64,000 nt of DNA, from NCBI RefSeq assembly GCF_004022265.1, contig NZ_SAVB01000016.1:62001-126000 (forward strand), written 5' to 3'. The position numbers were made by a program, and so were the translations under genes. Origin of the DNA: Paenirhodobacter ferrireducens (GTDB taxonomy: Bacteria; Pseudomonadota; Alphaproteobacteria; Rhodobacterales; Rhodobacteraceae). Of this stretch, positions 1 to 7,661 are shown piece after piece (within the stretch, counting starts at the first letter, position 1; each line of letters starts with the position of its first letter). The notes under the pieces are model-generated. The model searched no databases. It was given only the letters and a program-made list of their open reading frames with translations, and was not told where the DNA came from.

Positions 1-168
1 CGGCTGGCCCTTGCCCTGCTTGCGGCGCAGCATGTCGATCAGCGGCCGGCCGAAGAGAAAGCCGAAGATCAGCGCGGTGAAGAAGGCACCGCCCGCGCGG
101 AAAGTGATGTAGCGAAACAGGTTGAACAGATCGCCCCCGCTCGACAGGTGGGCAAGCCAATACAGCAT
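1..168 (-). CDS. mraY: MraY, phospho-N-acetylmuramoyl-pentapeptide transferase (N-terminal part)
   Basis: Only the first 56 codons lie in the window; the gene continues past position 1. MraY transfers phospho-MurNAc-pentapeptide from UDP to undecaprenyl phosphate at the inner membrane, making lipid I. The visible start ([10 protein letters not shown]) leads into the first transmembrane helix around [12 protein letters not shown] and then a basic stretch (MLRRKQGKG), as expected for the MraY N-terminus. The start codon shares one base with the murF stop (TAATG), so the two are translationally coupled. Identity rests on this short stretch plus the conserved order murE-murF-mraY. Confidence 0.9.
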   Translation of the reverse strand, partial: MLYWLAHLSSGGDLFNLFRYITFRAGGAFFTALIFGFLFGRPLIDMLRRKQGKGQP

Positions 169-1619
169 TATTCTTTTCCCTTGAACGCCTCGGCCGCGCC
201 GGGCTGGCCGAGTTTCTTCAGCGCCCCGACGACGAGGCTGACCTTCGATCCCTTCGAGCCCTTCACCAGCACCACGTCGCCCGCGTCGACGAGATGCGGC
301 GCGCGGTCGGCCAAGGCCGCCGCGGTCTCGAGCCATTCGCCGCGCTTCGCCTGCGGCAGCGCCTGCCACAGCGCGCGCATCCGCACGCCCGCGCAATGCA
401 CGATGTCGACCGCGGCCATCGCCGGCAGCCGGGCGATGGCGGCATGGAGCTTCAGCTCGTCCGGGCCAAGCTCCAGCATGTCACCGAGGATCGCCACCCG
501 GCGCCCGTGCGCCACCCGGCCAATGCCGTCGCGCGGCGCGGTCGCCGCCAGCACATCGAGCGCCGCCGCCATCGAGGCGGGGTTGGCGTTGAAGGCATCA
601 TCGAACAGATCGAAGCTCTGCGCCTCGTCGGTGATGTCGAGATAGACCCGCTCGCGGGTACCGCGCCCGGTGGGCGGGCTCCAGGTGCCGAGATCGAGCG
701 CGGCAACGGCGGGGTCTGCCCCCACGGCCTCGGCCAGCGCCAGCACGCCAAGTGCATTCGCGGCGAAATGCGCGCCCGGGGTCATCACCTTGAAGAGCAG
801 CGGATGGCCCTTCGCCTCGGCCTGCACGATCGTCGCGTCGCCCGCGATGCGGGCATCGAGCAGGCGATAGTCCGACCCCGCGGCGGGGCCGAAGGTGACG
901 ATCTGCGCGGCATGGGCCTTTGCGGCCGCCAGCAGGATCGGCGTCACCGGCAGCCCCGTCGGCACCACCGCGGTGCCGCCCGGCTCCAGCCCCTCGAAAA
1001 TCGCGGCCTTTTCATGGGCGATGCCCTCGACCGACTCGAAGGCCTCGAGATGGGCCGGGGCGACAGTGGTGATCATCGCCGCATGCGGGCGCGCCATGTG
1101 CGCGAGCGGCGCGATCTCGCCCGGGTGGTTCATGCCGATCTCGATCACCGCGAAATCGGCCTCGGCCGGCATCCGGGCCAAGGTGATCGGCACGCCCCAG
1201 TGGTTGTTGAAGCTCGCCTCGGCGGCATGGACGCGGCCCTGCGCGCTCAGCACGGCGCGCAGCATCTCCTTCGACGAGGTCTTGCCGACGGATCCCGTGA
1301 CCGCAATCACCCGCGCCCGGGTGCGGGCACGCCCGGCGCGGCCGAGCGCCTCGAGAGCGGTGAGCACATCCTCGACCAGAAGCAGCGGATCGCTGTCGCT
1401 GCAGCCGTCCGGGATACGGCTGACCAGCGCCGCGGCGGCGCCGCGGGCGAGCGCGTCGCGCACGAAGTCATGGCCGTCGCGCACGTCCTTCAGCGCGACG
1501 AACAGCTCGCCCGGGCGGATCGTGCGGGTGTCGATCGAGAGGCCGGTGACGGCGAAGGGGCGCGTCGCGCGCCCGTCCGTCGCGGCGGCGGCATCGGCAG
1601 AGGTCCACAGAACAGCCAT
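168..1619 (-). CDS. murF: MurF, UDP-MurNAc-tripeptide--D-alanyl-D-alanine ligase
   Basis: Cytoplasmic ATP-dependent ligase that adds D-Ala-D-Ala to UDP-MurNAc-tripeptide. The 483-residue protein has the Mur ligase layout: an N-terminal substrate domain, a central ATPase domain with the P-loop [12 protein letters not shown] near residue 105 and the conserved NNHWGVP and [11 protein letters not shown] segments, and a C-terminal domain with [11 protein letters not shown]. The chosen start ([10 protein letters not shown]) lies one base after the murE stop; the upstream extension of the frame runs inside murE and is not needed. Part of the dcw cluster. Confidence 0.96.
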   Translation of the reverse strand: MAVLWTSADAAAATDGRATRPFAVTGLSIDTRTIRPGELFVALKDVRDGHDFVRDALARGAAAALVSRIPDGCSDSDPLLLVEDVLTALEALGRAGRARTRARVIAVTGSVGKTSSKEMLRAVLSAQGRVHAAEASFNNHWGVPITLARMPAEADFAVIEIGMNHPGEIAPLAHMARPHAAMITTVAPAHLEAFESVEGIAHEKAAIFEGLEPGGTAVVPTGLPVTPILLAAAKAHAAQIVTFGPAAGSDYRLLDARIAGDATIVQAEAKGHPLLFKVMTPGAHFAANALGVLALAEAVGADPAVAALDLGTWSPPTGRGTRERVYLDITDEAQSFDLFDDAFNANPASMAAALDVLAATAPRDGIGRVAHGRRVAILGDMLELGPDELKLHAAIARLPAMAAVDIVHCAGVRMRALWQALPQAKRGEWLETAAALADRAPHLVDAGDVVLVKGSKGSKVSLVVGALKKLGQPGAAEAFKGKE

Positions 1620-1620
1620 G

Positions 1621-3108
1621 TCAGATCTTTCCATCGAGCGCCGCGACCGCGATCGAGGCCTGCTCGGCATCGTCGAAGGGGAAGATATCGGTGCCGATCA
1701 CCTGGCCCCGCTCGTGCCCCTTGCCCATGATGAGAAGCGCGTCGCCCGGGCCAAGCGCATCGACCCCGCGCAAGATCGCCTCGGCGCGGTCTCCGACCTC
1801 CTGCGCCTCGGGCCCCGCCCCCTCCATCACCGCGGCGCGGATCGCGGCCGGGTCCTCGGTGCGGGGGTTGTCGTCGGTGACGATGACATGATCGGCAAAG
1901 GCGGTGGCCGCGCGGCCCATCAGCGGCCGCTTCGTGCGGTCACGGTCGCCGCCCGCCCCGACGATCGCCACCAGCCGGCCCAGCACATGCGGGCGCAGCG
2001 CCTTCAGCGCGGTCTCGACCGCGTCGGGGGTATGGGCGTAATCGACGAAGACGGTGGCGCCGTTCGCCCGCGTCGCGGCAAGCTGCATCCGCCCGCGCAC
2101 GGTGGTGAGCTTCGGCAGCGCGGCGAAGACCTCGGCCGGCTCCGCCCCGCAGGCGATGACCAGCGCGGCGGCGGTGAGCGCGTTCATCGCCTGAAACCCG
2201 CCGATCAGCGGTAGACGGACGAGCTGCGGCGCGTCTTCCCAGATGAAGCGCACGTCCTGCCCCGCGGCGTCGAAACGTTGCCCGCCAAGGCGCATCTCGC
2301 AGCTGGAATCGTGGCCGACGCGGATCACCCGCTGCCCGCGCGCCACGGCAAAATCGAAAAGCTCCAGCCCCTTCGGGTCGTCGGTGTTCAGCACCGCGAC
2401 GCCATCCTCGGGCAGCACCCGGGTGAACAGCCCCGCCTTCGCGGCGAAATACTCCTCGAAGGTGGCGTGATAATCGAGGTGATCCTGGGTGAAATTGGTG
2501 AAGGCCGCGGCGGACAGCTGCACCCCGTCGAGGCGGCGCTGCGCGAGCCCGTGGGAGGACGCCTCCATCGCCGCATGGGTGACGCCGGCCTCGGCCATCT
2601 CGGCCAGCAGCCGGTGCAGGGTGATCGGCTCGGGCGTGGTATGGGCGGAGGGCGCGGTGAAGCTGCCCTCGACGCCGGTGGTGCCGATATTCGCCGCCTC
2701 GAGCCCGAGCGCCTGCCAGATCTGCCGGGTGAAGGTGGCGACCGAGGTCTTGCCGTTGGTGCCGGTCACTGCGACCACCGTCGCGGGCTGCGCGCCGAAC
2801 CACAGCGCGGCAGCATAGGCCAGGCTTTGCCGCGGATCCTCGACCACCACCAGCGCGACCGAGGAGCCTGCAAGCAGCGGCCGCGCGATCTCTTCGCCGG
2901 CGCGGTCGGTCAGCACCGCCACCGCGCCGCGTTCGAGCGCCGCGGGCAGGAAGGTCGCGCCATGCGCCTTCACTCCGGGCAGCGCCGCGAAGAGATGGCC
3001 GGGCCTGACCTGGCGGCTGTCGACGGACAGGCCGGTGACGGCGACATCCTCGCCGTGCCGGGCGGTCAGGCCGAGATCGCTCAGGGCTTTCGTGACTGCT
3101 TCGCCCAT
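1621..3108 (-). CDS. murE: MurE, UDP-MurNAc-L-Ala-D-Glu:meso-diaminopimelate ligase
   Basis: Adds the third residue of the peptidoglycan stem peptide. The 495-residue protein shows the P-loop VTGTNGKTSVATF near residue 115, the HTTPEP substrate loop, and the signature DNPRTEDP near residue 405, which specifies meso-diaminopimelate rather than lysine. The C-terminal domain carries GKGHERGQ. A Shine-Dalgarno-like AAGGGG sits eight bases before the ATG. It is separated from ftsI by 125 bp containing a hairpin and is followed by murF with a one-base gap. Confidence 0.97.
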   Translation of the reverse strand: MGEAVTKALSDLGLTARHGEDVAVTGLSVDSRQVRPGHLFAALPGVKAHGATFLPAALERGAVAVLTDRAGEEIARPLLAGSSVALVVVEDPRQSLAYAAALWFGAQPATVVAVTGTNGKTSVATFTRQIWQALGLEAANIGTTGVEGSFTAPSAHTTPEPITLHRLLAEMAEAGVTHAAMEASSHGLAQRRLDGVQLSAAAFTNFTQDHLDYHATFEEYFAAKAGLFTRVLPEDGVAVLNTDDPKGLELFDFAVARGQRVIRVGHDSSCEMRLGGQRFDAAGQDVRFIWEDAPQLVRLPLIGGFQAMNALTAAALVIACGAEPAEVFAALPKLTTVRGRMQLAATRANGATVFVDYAHTPDAVETALKALRPHVLGRLVAIVGAGGDRDRTKRPLMGRAATAFADHVIVTDDNPRTEDPAAIRAAVMEGAGPEAQEVGDRAEAILRGVDALGPGDALLIMGKGHERGQVIGTDIFPFDDAEQASIAVAALDGKI

Positions 3109-3169
3109 ATCCTGTGCCCCTTCAAAATTGCCTGCCCATTTACCGGAGAGTGCCGCGAAGCGTCAACGC

Positions 3170-3197
3170 GCCCTTTCCCGGCCAAGCGGAAAAGGGC
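3170..3197. other. Intergenic hairpin between ftsI and murE
   Basis: Arms GCCCTTT (3170-3176) and AAAGGGC (3191-3197) flank a 14-base loop. It lies in the only sizeable gap (3109-3233) inside the otherwise overlapping dcw genes. There is no U-tract on the minus strand, so it is more likely an mRNA-processing or pause element than a full terminator. The rest of the gap shows no open frame and could also hold a secondary promoter for murE. Confidence 0.4.
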
Positions 3198-3233
3198 AGA
3201 CGCGGGCGGCGGCGCGCCCGTGCGGCCCCAAGG

Positions 3234-5033
3234 TCAGTGGCTGCCGGCCTTCGCCACGACCAGCTGGATACCGTCGAGCACGTCGGGGGTGTTACCCTCG
3301 GGGCGCAGCCCCAGCAGCGGCGCGACGCGGCGGATCACCTCGGCGGCGACCGGCACCGCGGTCCAGCCGGCGGTGCGGCGGTTCTCACCGGCGACGAAGG
3401 TCGAGGCCTCGTCGAGGCTGAGGATCAGGACGTATTTCGGATCGGTCACCGGGAAGGTGCCGGCGAAGGTCGCCATCACCTTGTCCTTGTAATAGCCGCC
3501 GGTCGGCTTGACCTTGTCGGCGGAGCCGGTCTTGCCGGCGACCTGATAGCCGCGCACATCGCCGAAGGAGGCGGTGCCGCGCGTCACCACGGCGCGCATC
3601 ATCGCCAGCGCGCGCTTCGCCGTCGCCTCGCTCAGCACCCGCTCGCCTTCCTGATGGCGCGGGTCGTGGACAAGCGTCGGTTCGACCCGGCGCCCGCCGT
3701 TGGCGATCGTCGAATAGGCGGCGGCCAGATGCAGCGGCGAGGCCGAGAGGCCATGGCCGTAGCCGATCGTCATCGACGAGATCTCGGACCATTTCGCCGG
3801 CAGGATCGGCCGGCCGGTCGGCGCCTCGCTCAGCTCGACCGAGGTCGGGGCGAGGAAGCCCATCTTCCCGAGGAAGTCCTTCTGCCGCTCCGGCCCGATC
3901 ATCTGCACGATCCGCGCAGTGCCGACGTTCGAGGATTCGACGATCACGTCGGTGACCGAGAGCTGCGGGCCGTAATTGTGGAAATCGTGGATGCGGAAAC
4001 GGCCAAAGATCATCGGCGACTGCGACGGGATCATCGTCGTGGGGTTGACGAGGCCAAGCTCCAGCGCCTGTGCCACCGCGAAGATCTTGAAGGTCGAGCC
4101 GAGTTCGTAGACGCCCTGCACCGCGCGGTTGAACAGCGGGCTGTCCGAGGCATCGCCCTTGGTCAGCGGCGCTGGCCGGTCGTTCGGGTCGAAATCGGGC
4201 AGCGAGGCCATCGCCACGATTTCGCCGGTATGTACATCCATCAGCACCGCCGAGGCGCCCTTGGCATCCATCAGCTTCATGCCGCCGTCGAGCACTTCCT
4301 CGAGCGCCGCCTGCACCGTCAGGTCGATCGAAAGCTGCAGCGGCGCGCCCTTGTTCGCCGGATCGCGCAGCCAGCCGTCAAAGGCCTTCTCGACGCCGGC
4401 GACGCCGACGATCTCTGCCGAGTTCACTCCCTCGGCGCCGAAGCGCGCCCCGCCCAGCACATGCGCCGCGACCGAGCCGTTCGGGTAAAGCCGCATCTCT
4501 CGCGGGCCGAACAGCAGGCCCGGATCGCCGATGTCATGCACTGCCTGCAACTGCTCGGGCGAGATCTTCTTCTTGATCCAGACGAATTTGCGGGCGCCGG
4601 TGAAGTCCTTCACCAGACGGTCGTGATTGAGATCGGGGAAGATCTTGACCAGCTTGTCGGCGGTGCCGACCGGATCGACCAGCATCGGCGGCTGCGCATA
4701 GAGCGCGTGGGTGACGAGGTTCGTCGCCAGCACCCGGCCCTCGCGGTCGGTGATATCGGCGCGCTGCGCGAGGATCGCGGGGGCGGAATCGCCCAGCTGC
4801 GGCTCCTCGGGGGTGGAGGCGGCAAGCGTGCCCATCCGCAGCCCGACGGTAACGAAGGCCGCCAGGAACAGCACGCCCATCATCAGCAACCGCCCCTCGG
4901 CGGTGGTGCGGGCACGCTCGCGCAGCGCCTCGCCGCGCAGCCGGATGTTCTCGCGCTCGATCGCGTCGGGATTCTCGCCGCGGGCGCGGGCGTCAAGGAT
5001 GCGGGCCAGCGGGCGAAGCGGCGTGCGGATCAT
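3234..5033 (-). CDS. ftsI: FtsI/PBP3, septal peptidoglycan D,D-transpeptidase
   Basis: Inner-membrane penicillin-binding protein that cross-links septal peptidoglycan as part of the divisome with FtsW. The 599-residue protein has one membrane helix near residues 49-68, a dimerisation/pedestal domain, and a transpeptidase domain with all three penicillin-binding motifs: STFK (nucleophile Ser313), SSN (367-369) and KTG (501-503). The start at 5033 gives a four-base ATGA overlap with the ftsL stop; the longer upstream frame runs antiparallel to rsmH reading and is not real. The C-terminus (LDGIQLVVAKAGSH) is short, without PASTA repeats. Confidence 0.96.
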   Translation of the reverse strand: MIRTPLRPLARILDARARGENPDAIERENIRLRGEALRERARTTAEGRLLMMGVLFLAAFVTVGLRMGTLAASTPEEPQLGDSAPAILAQRADITDREGRVLATNLVTHALYAQPPMLVDPVGTADKLVKIFPDLNHDRLVKDFTGARKFVWIKKKISPEQLQAVHDIGDPGLLFGPREMRLYPNGSVAAHVLGGARFGAEGVNSAEIVGVAGVEKAFDGWLRDPANKGAPLQLSIDLTVQAALEEVLDGGMKLMDAKGASAVLMDVHTGEIVAMASLPDFDPNDRPAPLTKGDASDSPLFNRAVQGVYELGSTFKIFAVAQALELGLVNPTTMIPSQSPMIFGRFRIHDFHNYGPQLSVTDVIVESSNVGTARIVQMIGPERQKDFLGKMGFLAPTSVELSEAPTGRPILPAKWSEISSMTIGYGHGLSASPLHLAAAYSTIANGGRRVEPTLVHDPRHQEGERVLSEATAKRALAMMRAVVTRGTASFGDVRGYQVAGKTGSADKVKPTGGYYKDKVMATFAGTFPVTDPKYVLILSLDEASTFVAGENRRTAGWTAVPVAAEVIRRVAPLLGLRPEGNTPDVLDGIQLVVAKAGSH

Positions 5034-5413
5034 TGTCCTTCCTCCAGCAGGGCGTCGGGCGCGTTGACGACATCGATGGGTTTCATCCCCGACAGCGCCG
5101 ACAGCGCGCCGGCGGCGGGCGCATCCGGGGTCGGATAGGCGACCTGACCGACCGCGCCGAACTGCTCGGGCGCGAGCGGCAGCAGTTGCAGCTCGGTGAA
5201 GTTCATGTTGACGAGTTCGCGCAGCCGGTCGGGACGGTTCTGATAGGCCCATTCGGCGCGCAGCACGCTCAGCCCCTCCTGCAGCGAGGCGATCTCGTTC
5301 TTCAGCGCGCGCAGCTCTCCCTGCCGGTCCTGCGTGGCATAGTTCACGTGATAGGCCCAGAAGGCGAGGCCCATGACACAAAGCGCGGTGGCAAGATAGA
5401 GCAGCGTCCTCAT
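5030..5413 (-). CDS. ftsL: FtsL, divisome subunit
   Basis: Small bitopic protein of 127 residues. One transmembrane helix spans about residues 4-22, followed by a heptad-like coiled coil (about residues 28-65) with leucines in [16 protein letters not shown]. The sequence is divergent, as usual for FtsL, so identity rests on size, topology and position between rsmH and ftsI. FtsL joins FtsB and FtsQ to activate FtsWI at the septum. It overlaps both neighbours by four bases (ATGA), which implies coupled translation. Confidence 0.88.
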   Translation of the reverse strand: MRTLLYLATALCVMGLAFWAYHVNYATQDRQGELRALKNEIASLQEGLSVLRAEWAYQNRPDRLRELVNMNFTELQLLPLAPEQFGAVGQVAYPTPDAPAAGALSALSGMKPIDVVNAPDALLEEGQ

Positions 5414-6426
5414 CTGTGGCGTCCTGTGGCAGCGGGAAGGGCGGGAAGGCCGAGCGCGGCCCGGTCGGCGCGGCCGGCCGGGGCCTCGGTGCGGATCGCG
5501 ACACGCAAGAGCGCCGAGCGCGACCGCGGGTTCTCGGCAAGCTCCTGCTCGTCGGGGCCGATCGGCTTCTTCGTCACCGGGGTGAAGGCCGCGACCTCGA
5601 CCGCCTGCACCGGCGCATAGCGCGAGCCTGCGGGCGTGCGGCCGGAGCGCGCCTGGAAGAAGCGCTTGACCACCCGGTCCTCGAGGGAATGGAAGGTGAC
5701 AACGGCAAGCTTGCCGCCGGGTTTCAGCGCACGCTCCGCGGCCTCGAGACCCGCCGCGAGCTGGCCGAATTCATCGTTCACCGCGATGCGTAGCGCCTGG
5801 AAGGCGCGCGTGGCGGGATGGCTCTGCCCGGGTTTCGGCCGCGGCAGGCAACGCTCAATCACCGCAACAAGCGCGCGCGTCGTCGCGAAGGGGGCGGTGG
5901 CGCGGGCCGCGACAATCGCGCGGGCGATGCGGCGCGAGGCGCGTTCCTCGCCGTAATGATAGAGGATGTCGGCCAGCACGCCCTCGTCGGCCTCGTTGAC
6001 GATGTCGGCGGCCGAAGGACCGGACTGCGACATACGCATGTCGAGCGGGCCGTCCTTCATGAAGGAAAAGCCGCGCTCGGCCTGATCGAGCTGCATCGAG
6101 GACACACCGAGGTCGAGCACCACGCCGTCAAGCCCCCCGGGCGCGATCTCGGCGGCATAGCGGTCGAGTTCGGAGAAGGTGCCCTCGACCAGCACCAGCC
6201 GGTCGCCATAGGGGCCACGCCAGGCCTCGGCCATCTCGAACACCGCCGGATCGCGATCGACGCCGATCACCCGCTCGGCGCCCGCCGCCAGCAGGCCGCG
6301 GCTGTAGCCGCCCGCGCCGAAGGTGCCGTCCAGCCAGACGCCCGAAACAGGCGCGACCGCCTTCAGGAGCGGTCGCAGCAGGACGGGAACATGCGGGGCA
6401 TCGTCTTGGGTTTCGGGTCCGCTCAT
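5410..6426 (-). CDS. rsmH: RsmH, 16S rRNA (cytosine(1402)-N(4))-methyltransferase
   Basis: S-adenosylmethionine-dependent methyltransferase that modifies C1402 in the ribosomal P site (formerly MraW). The 338-residue protein opens with APHVPVLL, then the SAM-binding motif [14 protein letters not shown] near residue 34. It keeps the family signatures [19 protein letters not shown] near residue 105 and [17 protein letters not shown] near 205. It starts three bases after the mraZ stop and overlaps ftsL by ATGA. Length and order are typical of the dcw cluster. Confidence 0.97.
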   Translation of the reverse strand: MSGPETQDDAPHVPVLLRPLLKAVAPVSGVWLDGTFGAGGYSRGLLAAGAERVIGVDRDPAVFEMAEAWRGPYGDRLVLVEGTFSELDRYAAEIAPGGLDGVVLDLGVSSMQLDQAERGFSFMKDGPLDMRMSQSGPSAADIVNEADEGVLADILYHYGEERASRRIARAIVAARATAPFATTRALVAVIERCLPRPKPGQSHPATRAFQALRIAVNDEFGQLAAGLEAAERALKPGGKLAVVTFHSLEDRVVKRFFQARSGRTPAGSRYAPVQAVEVAAFTPVTKKPIGPDEQELAENPRSRSALLRVAIRTEAPAGRADRAALGLPALPAATGRHR

Positions 6427-6429
6427 CCC

Positions 6430-6918
6430 TCAGCCCTCCCCGCCAAGCAGGCTGAGCGGATCGAAGTCCTCGCCCATCTCGGCCAGAAGCTTCTCCATCC
6501 GCGCGGCATCGACCACAGCGAAGGTCTCGGGTTTCCAGATCTCGAAGGTCTCGCCCATGCCGGCGAAATAGGCCTCGCCCTCGAGCGTGAGCCGGCCGCG
6601 CAACGTCGCGGGCAGGACAAGGCGGCCGTCGGGGTCGATCTCGGTCGGGTGGGCCTTGTTCAGCACGAGACGCTGCAGGATCGCGCGGCGCGGGTCGGTG
6701 TAGGGGCGGGCGTTGATCTCGGCGGCAAGCTTCTGGAAGCCGTCGTAGGAATAGACCTGCAACATCTTCTGGGTGTCGGCGCCGTAGACGATGACCATGC
6801 GGGGGCGGCCGGTGGCCTTGGCTTCGGGGTCACCCTCTTCGAGCTCACGACGAAACAGCGCGGGGATCGACACGCGACCCTTGCTGTCCACCTTGAAGGT
6901 GTATTCGCCGATGAACAT
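6430..6918 (-). CDS. mraZ: MraZ, dcw-cluster transcriptional regulator
   Basis: First gene of the dcw operon; a nucleoid-associated ring-forming regulator of its own cluster in E. coli. The 162-residue protein has two SpoVT/AbrB-like half-domains marked by DSKGRVSIP near residue 11 and DPDGRLVLP near residue 100. The ATG at 6918 gives the family-typical MF-G start. However, the best Shine-Dalgarno (AGGAG) sits seven bases before an in-frame TTG at 6927, which would add three residues (MAG), so that start is a real alternative. A long leader RNA precedes it. Confidence 0.94.
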   Translation of the reverse strand: MFIGEYTFKVDSKGRVSIPALFRRELEEGDPEAKATGRPRMVIVYGADTQKMLQVYSYDGFQKLAAEINARPYTDPRRAILQRLVLNKAHPTEIDPDGRLVLPATLRGRLTLEGEAYFAGMGETFEIWKPETFAVVDAARMEKLLAEMGEDFDPLSLLGGEG

Positions 6919-6985
6919 GCCCGCCAAGGCCTGTCTCCTGTCCCCTTCCCCGCTGGTGGCTTCCGGAACCGGGGTCCCGGTAAGG

Positions 6986-7024
6986 AAAACGGCGGATCGG
7001 ACTGCTGCCACTGTCCGATCCGCC
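6986..7024 (-). terminator. Intrinsic terminator/attenuator in the mraZ leader (UpsM 3' end)
   Basis: Perfect 12-bp inverted repeat GGCGGATCGGAC (6991-7002) and GTCCGATCCGCC (7013-7024) with a 10-base loop. On the minus strand it is followed by GTTTTCC. Placed between the predicted leader start and mraZ, it acts either to end UpsM or, when read through, to allow dcw expression. Confidence 0.85.
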
Positions 7025-7188
7025 GCCCTCGTTCCCATCACTGGGCTGTCCGACTGCGCGCGCCACCTGGGGGATGCTGCTCGCTCGCGCGCCGGATCTC
7101 TTCTTCTCGTGAAGCGGGTGCCTGTATGAAATCTGCTCTTTTCGCCGTGAGGTCTTGTTGCCTCGTTCCCGTCTTCTCGATGAGCAAG
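6986..7188 (-). ncRNA. upsM: UpsM-like sRNA, the prematurely terminated dcw/mraZ 5' leader
   Basis: In Rhodobacter sphaeroides the dcw operon has a 268-nt 5' leader. A Rho-independent terminator within it releases an sRNA of about 200 nt called UpsM, reported as confined to Rhodobacteraceae. Here a near-perfect terminator lies 68 bases before the mraZ start. Counting 268 bases back from the ATG puts the transcript start near 7186, so the terminated RNA would be about 200 nt, matching the known size. The 5' boundary is inferred; a candidate promoter is TTGCCA (7217-7212), a 17-base spacer, then GCATCC. Confidence 0.75.
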
Positions 7189-7233
7189 GGATGCCATGGC
7201 CAGGGGTGGGATGGCAAGGGAAAAGACGGGAAC
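7165..7233. promoter_or_regulatory. Inverted repeat spanning the predicted dcw promoter
   Basis: Arms GTTCCCGTCTT (7165-7175) and AAGACGGGAAC (7223-7233) are a perfect 11-bp inverted repeat 47 bases apart. They bracket the predicted transcription start and the candidate -35/-10 of the UpsM-mraZ leader. The spacer has further short repeats (GCAAGGGA near 7184 and GGCAAGGGAA near 7213). It could be a looped operator for MraZ or another regulator; no known box matches exactly. Confidence 0.4.
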
Positions 7234-7247
7234 CAATTCAAACTAGC

Positions 7248-7297
7248 TGTGGATATATTGTGGATAACTCACTCGAGACTCAAGAGGTTGTGGAAAA
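7248..7297 (-). promoter_or_regulatory. Cluster of three same-orientation DnaA boxes upstream of the dcw operon
   Basis: Read on the minus strand: TTATCCACA at 7259-7267 (perfect consensus), ATATCCACA at 7248-7256 (one mismatch) and TTTTCCACA at 7289-7297 (fits TTWTNCACA). Two are spaced 11 bp apart and the third 30 bp away, all in an unusually AT-rich segment for this genome, just upstream of the predicted leader promoter. DnaA control of the dcw operon is an inference. Confidence 0.55.
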
Positions 7298-7330
7298 TTA
7301 ACGATGACTGATGGCACAAATCGTTTTCAG

Positions 7331-7358
7331 AAAAAAACCGGACACCAAATCTGGTGTC
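7331..7358 (-). terminator. Orphan intrinsic terminator upstream of the dcw promoter
   Basis: Stem GACACCA/TGGTGTC (7341-7347 with 7352-7358), a four-base loop, then on the minus strand CGG and seven Ts (7331-7337). It is the best textbook terminator in the region, yet no gene ends just upstream. The mrp stop is 300 bp away and already has its own terminator at 7606-7635. It may end read-through or an unannotated small RNA from 7360-7600. No open frame of note lies in that stretch. Confidence 0.75.
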
Positions 7359-7605
7359 TTCGACTCTTTCCCGAAAAACTCCCACGAATTCCCGCCATCC
7401 GCGGCAATCGTGGCGAATATCCCACAGGCAAGAACTGATTCCCGATGGATCACGCCCGATCACGGCACGGTGATTCGGCGTGAATCGGCAACTCTGCCCG
7501 GAAGGTGCCATAAAATCCCATGGACGGAAGCTCCGATCGCGCCGCTCCCGTGAAATCCCGGCGCCACCCAGCCCCCACCCGCGGCATGACACCGGCGCAC
7601 CATGC

Positions 7606-7635
7606 GAAAGGGGCGCCCCGAAGGACGCCCCTTTC
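7606..7635 (-). terminator. Terminator hairpin downstream of mrp
   Basis: Perfect 10-bp stem GAAAGGGGCG / CGCCCCTTTC with a 10-base loop, 27 bases after the mrp stop. The U-tract is short (TTTC), as is common in this GC-rich family. A 15-bp direct repeat (CCCGTGAAATCCCGG) sits on either side, at 7547-7561 and 7635-7649. Confidence 0.7.
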
Positions 7636-7661
7636 CCGTGAAATCCCGGATCGGTGCCGGT

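Noticed and set aside
3234-5540. A 768-residue version of FtsI with a long N-terminal extension.
   Set aside because: The extension runs through ftsL and the end of rsmH, in another frame, and has no ribosome site. The ATG at 5033 overlaps the ftsL stop in the usual ATGA manner.
7025-7600. RNase P RNA gene (rnpB), which lies next to mraZ in Pseudomonas.
   Set aside because: The conserved RNase P core (for example GAGGAAAGTCC) is absent on both strands, and the leader fits UpsM instead.
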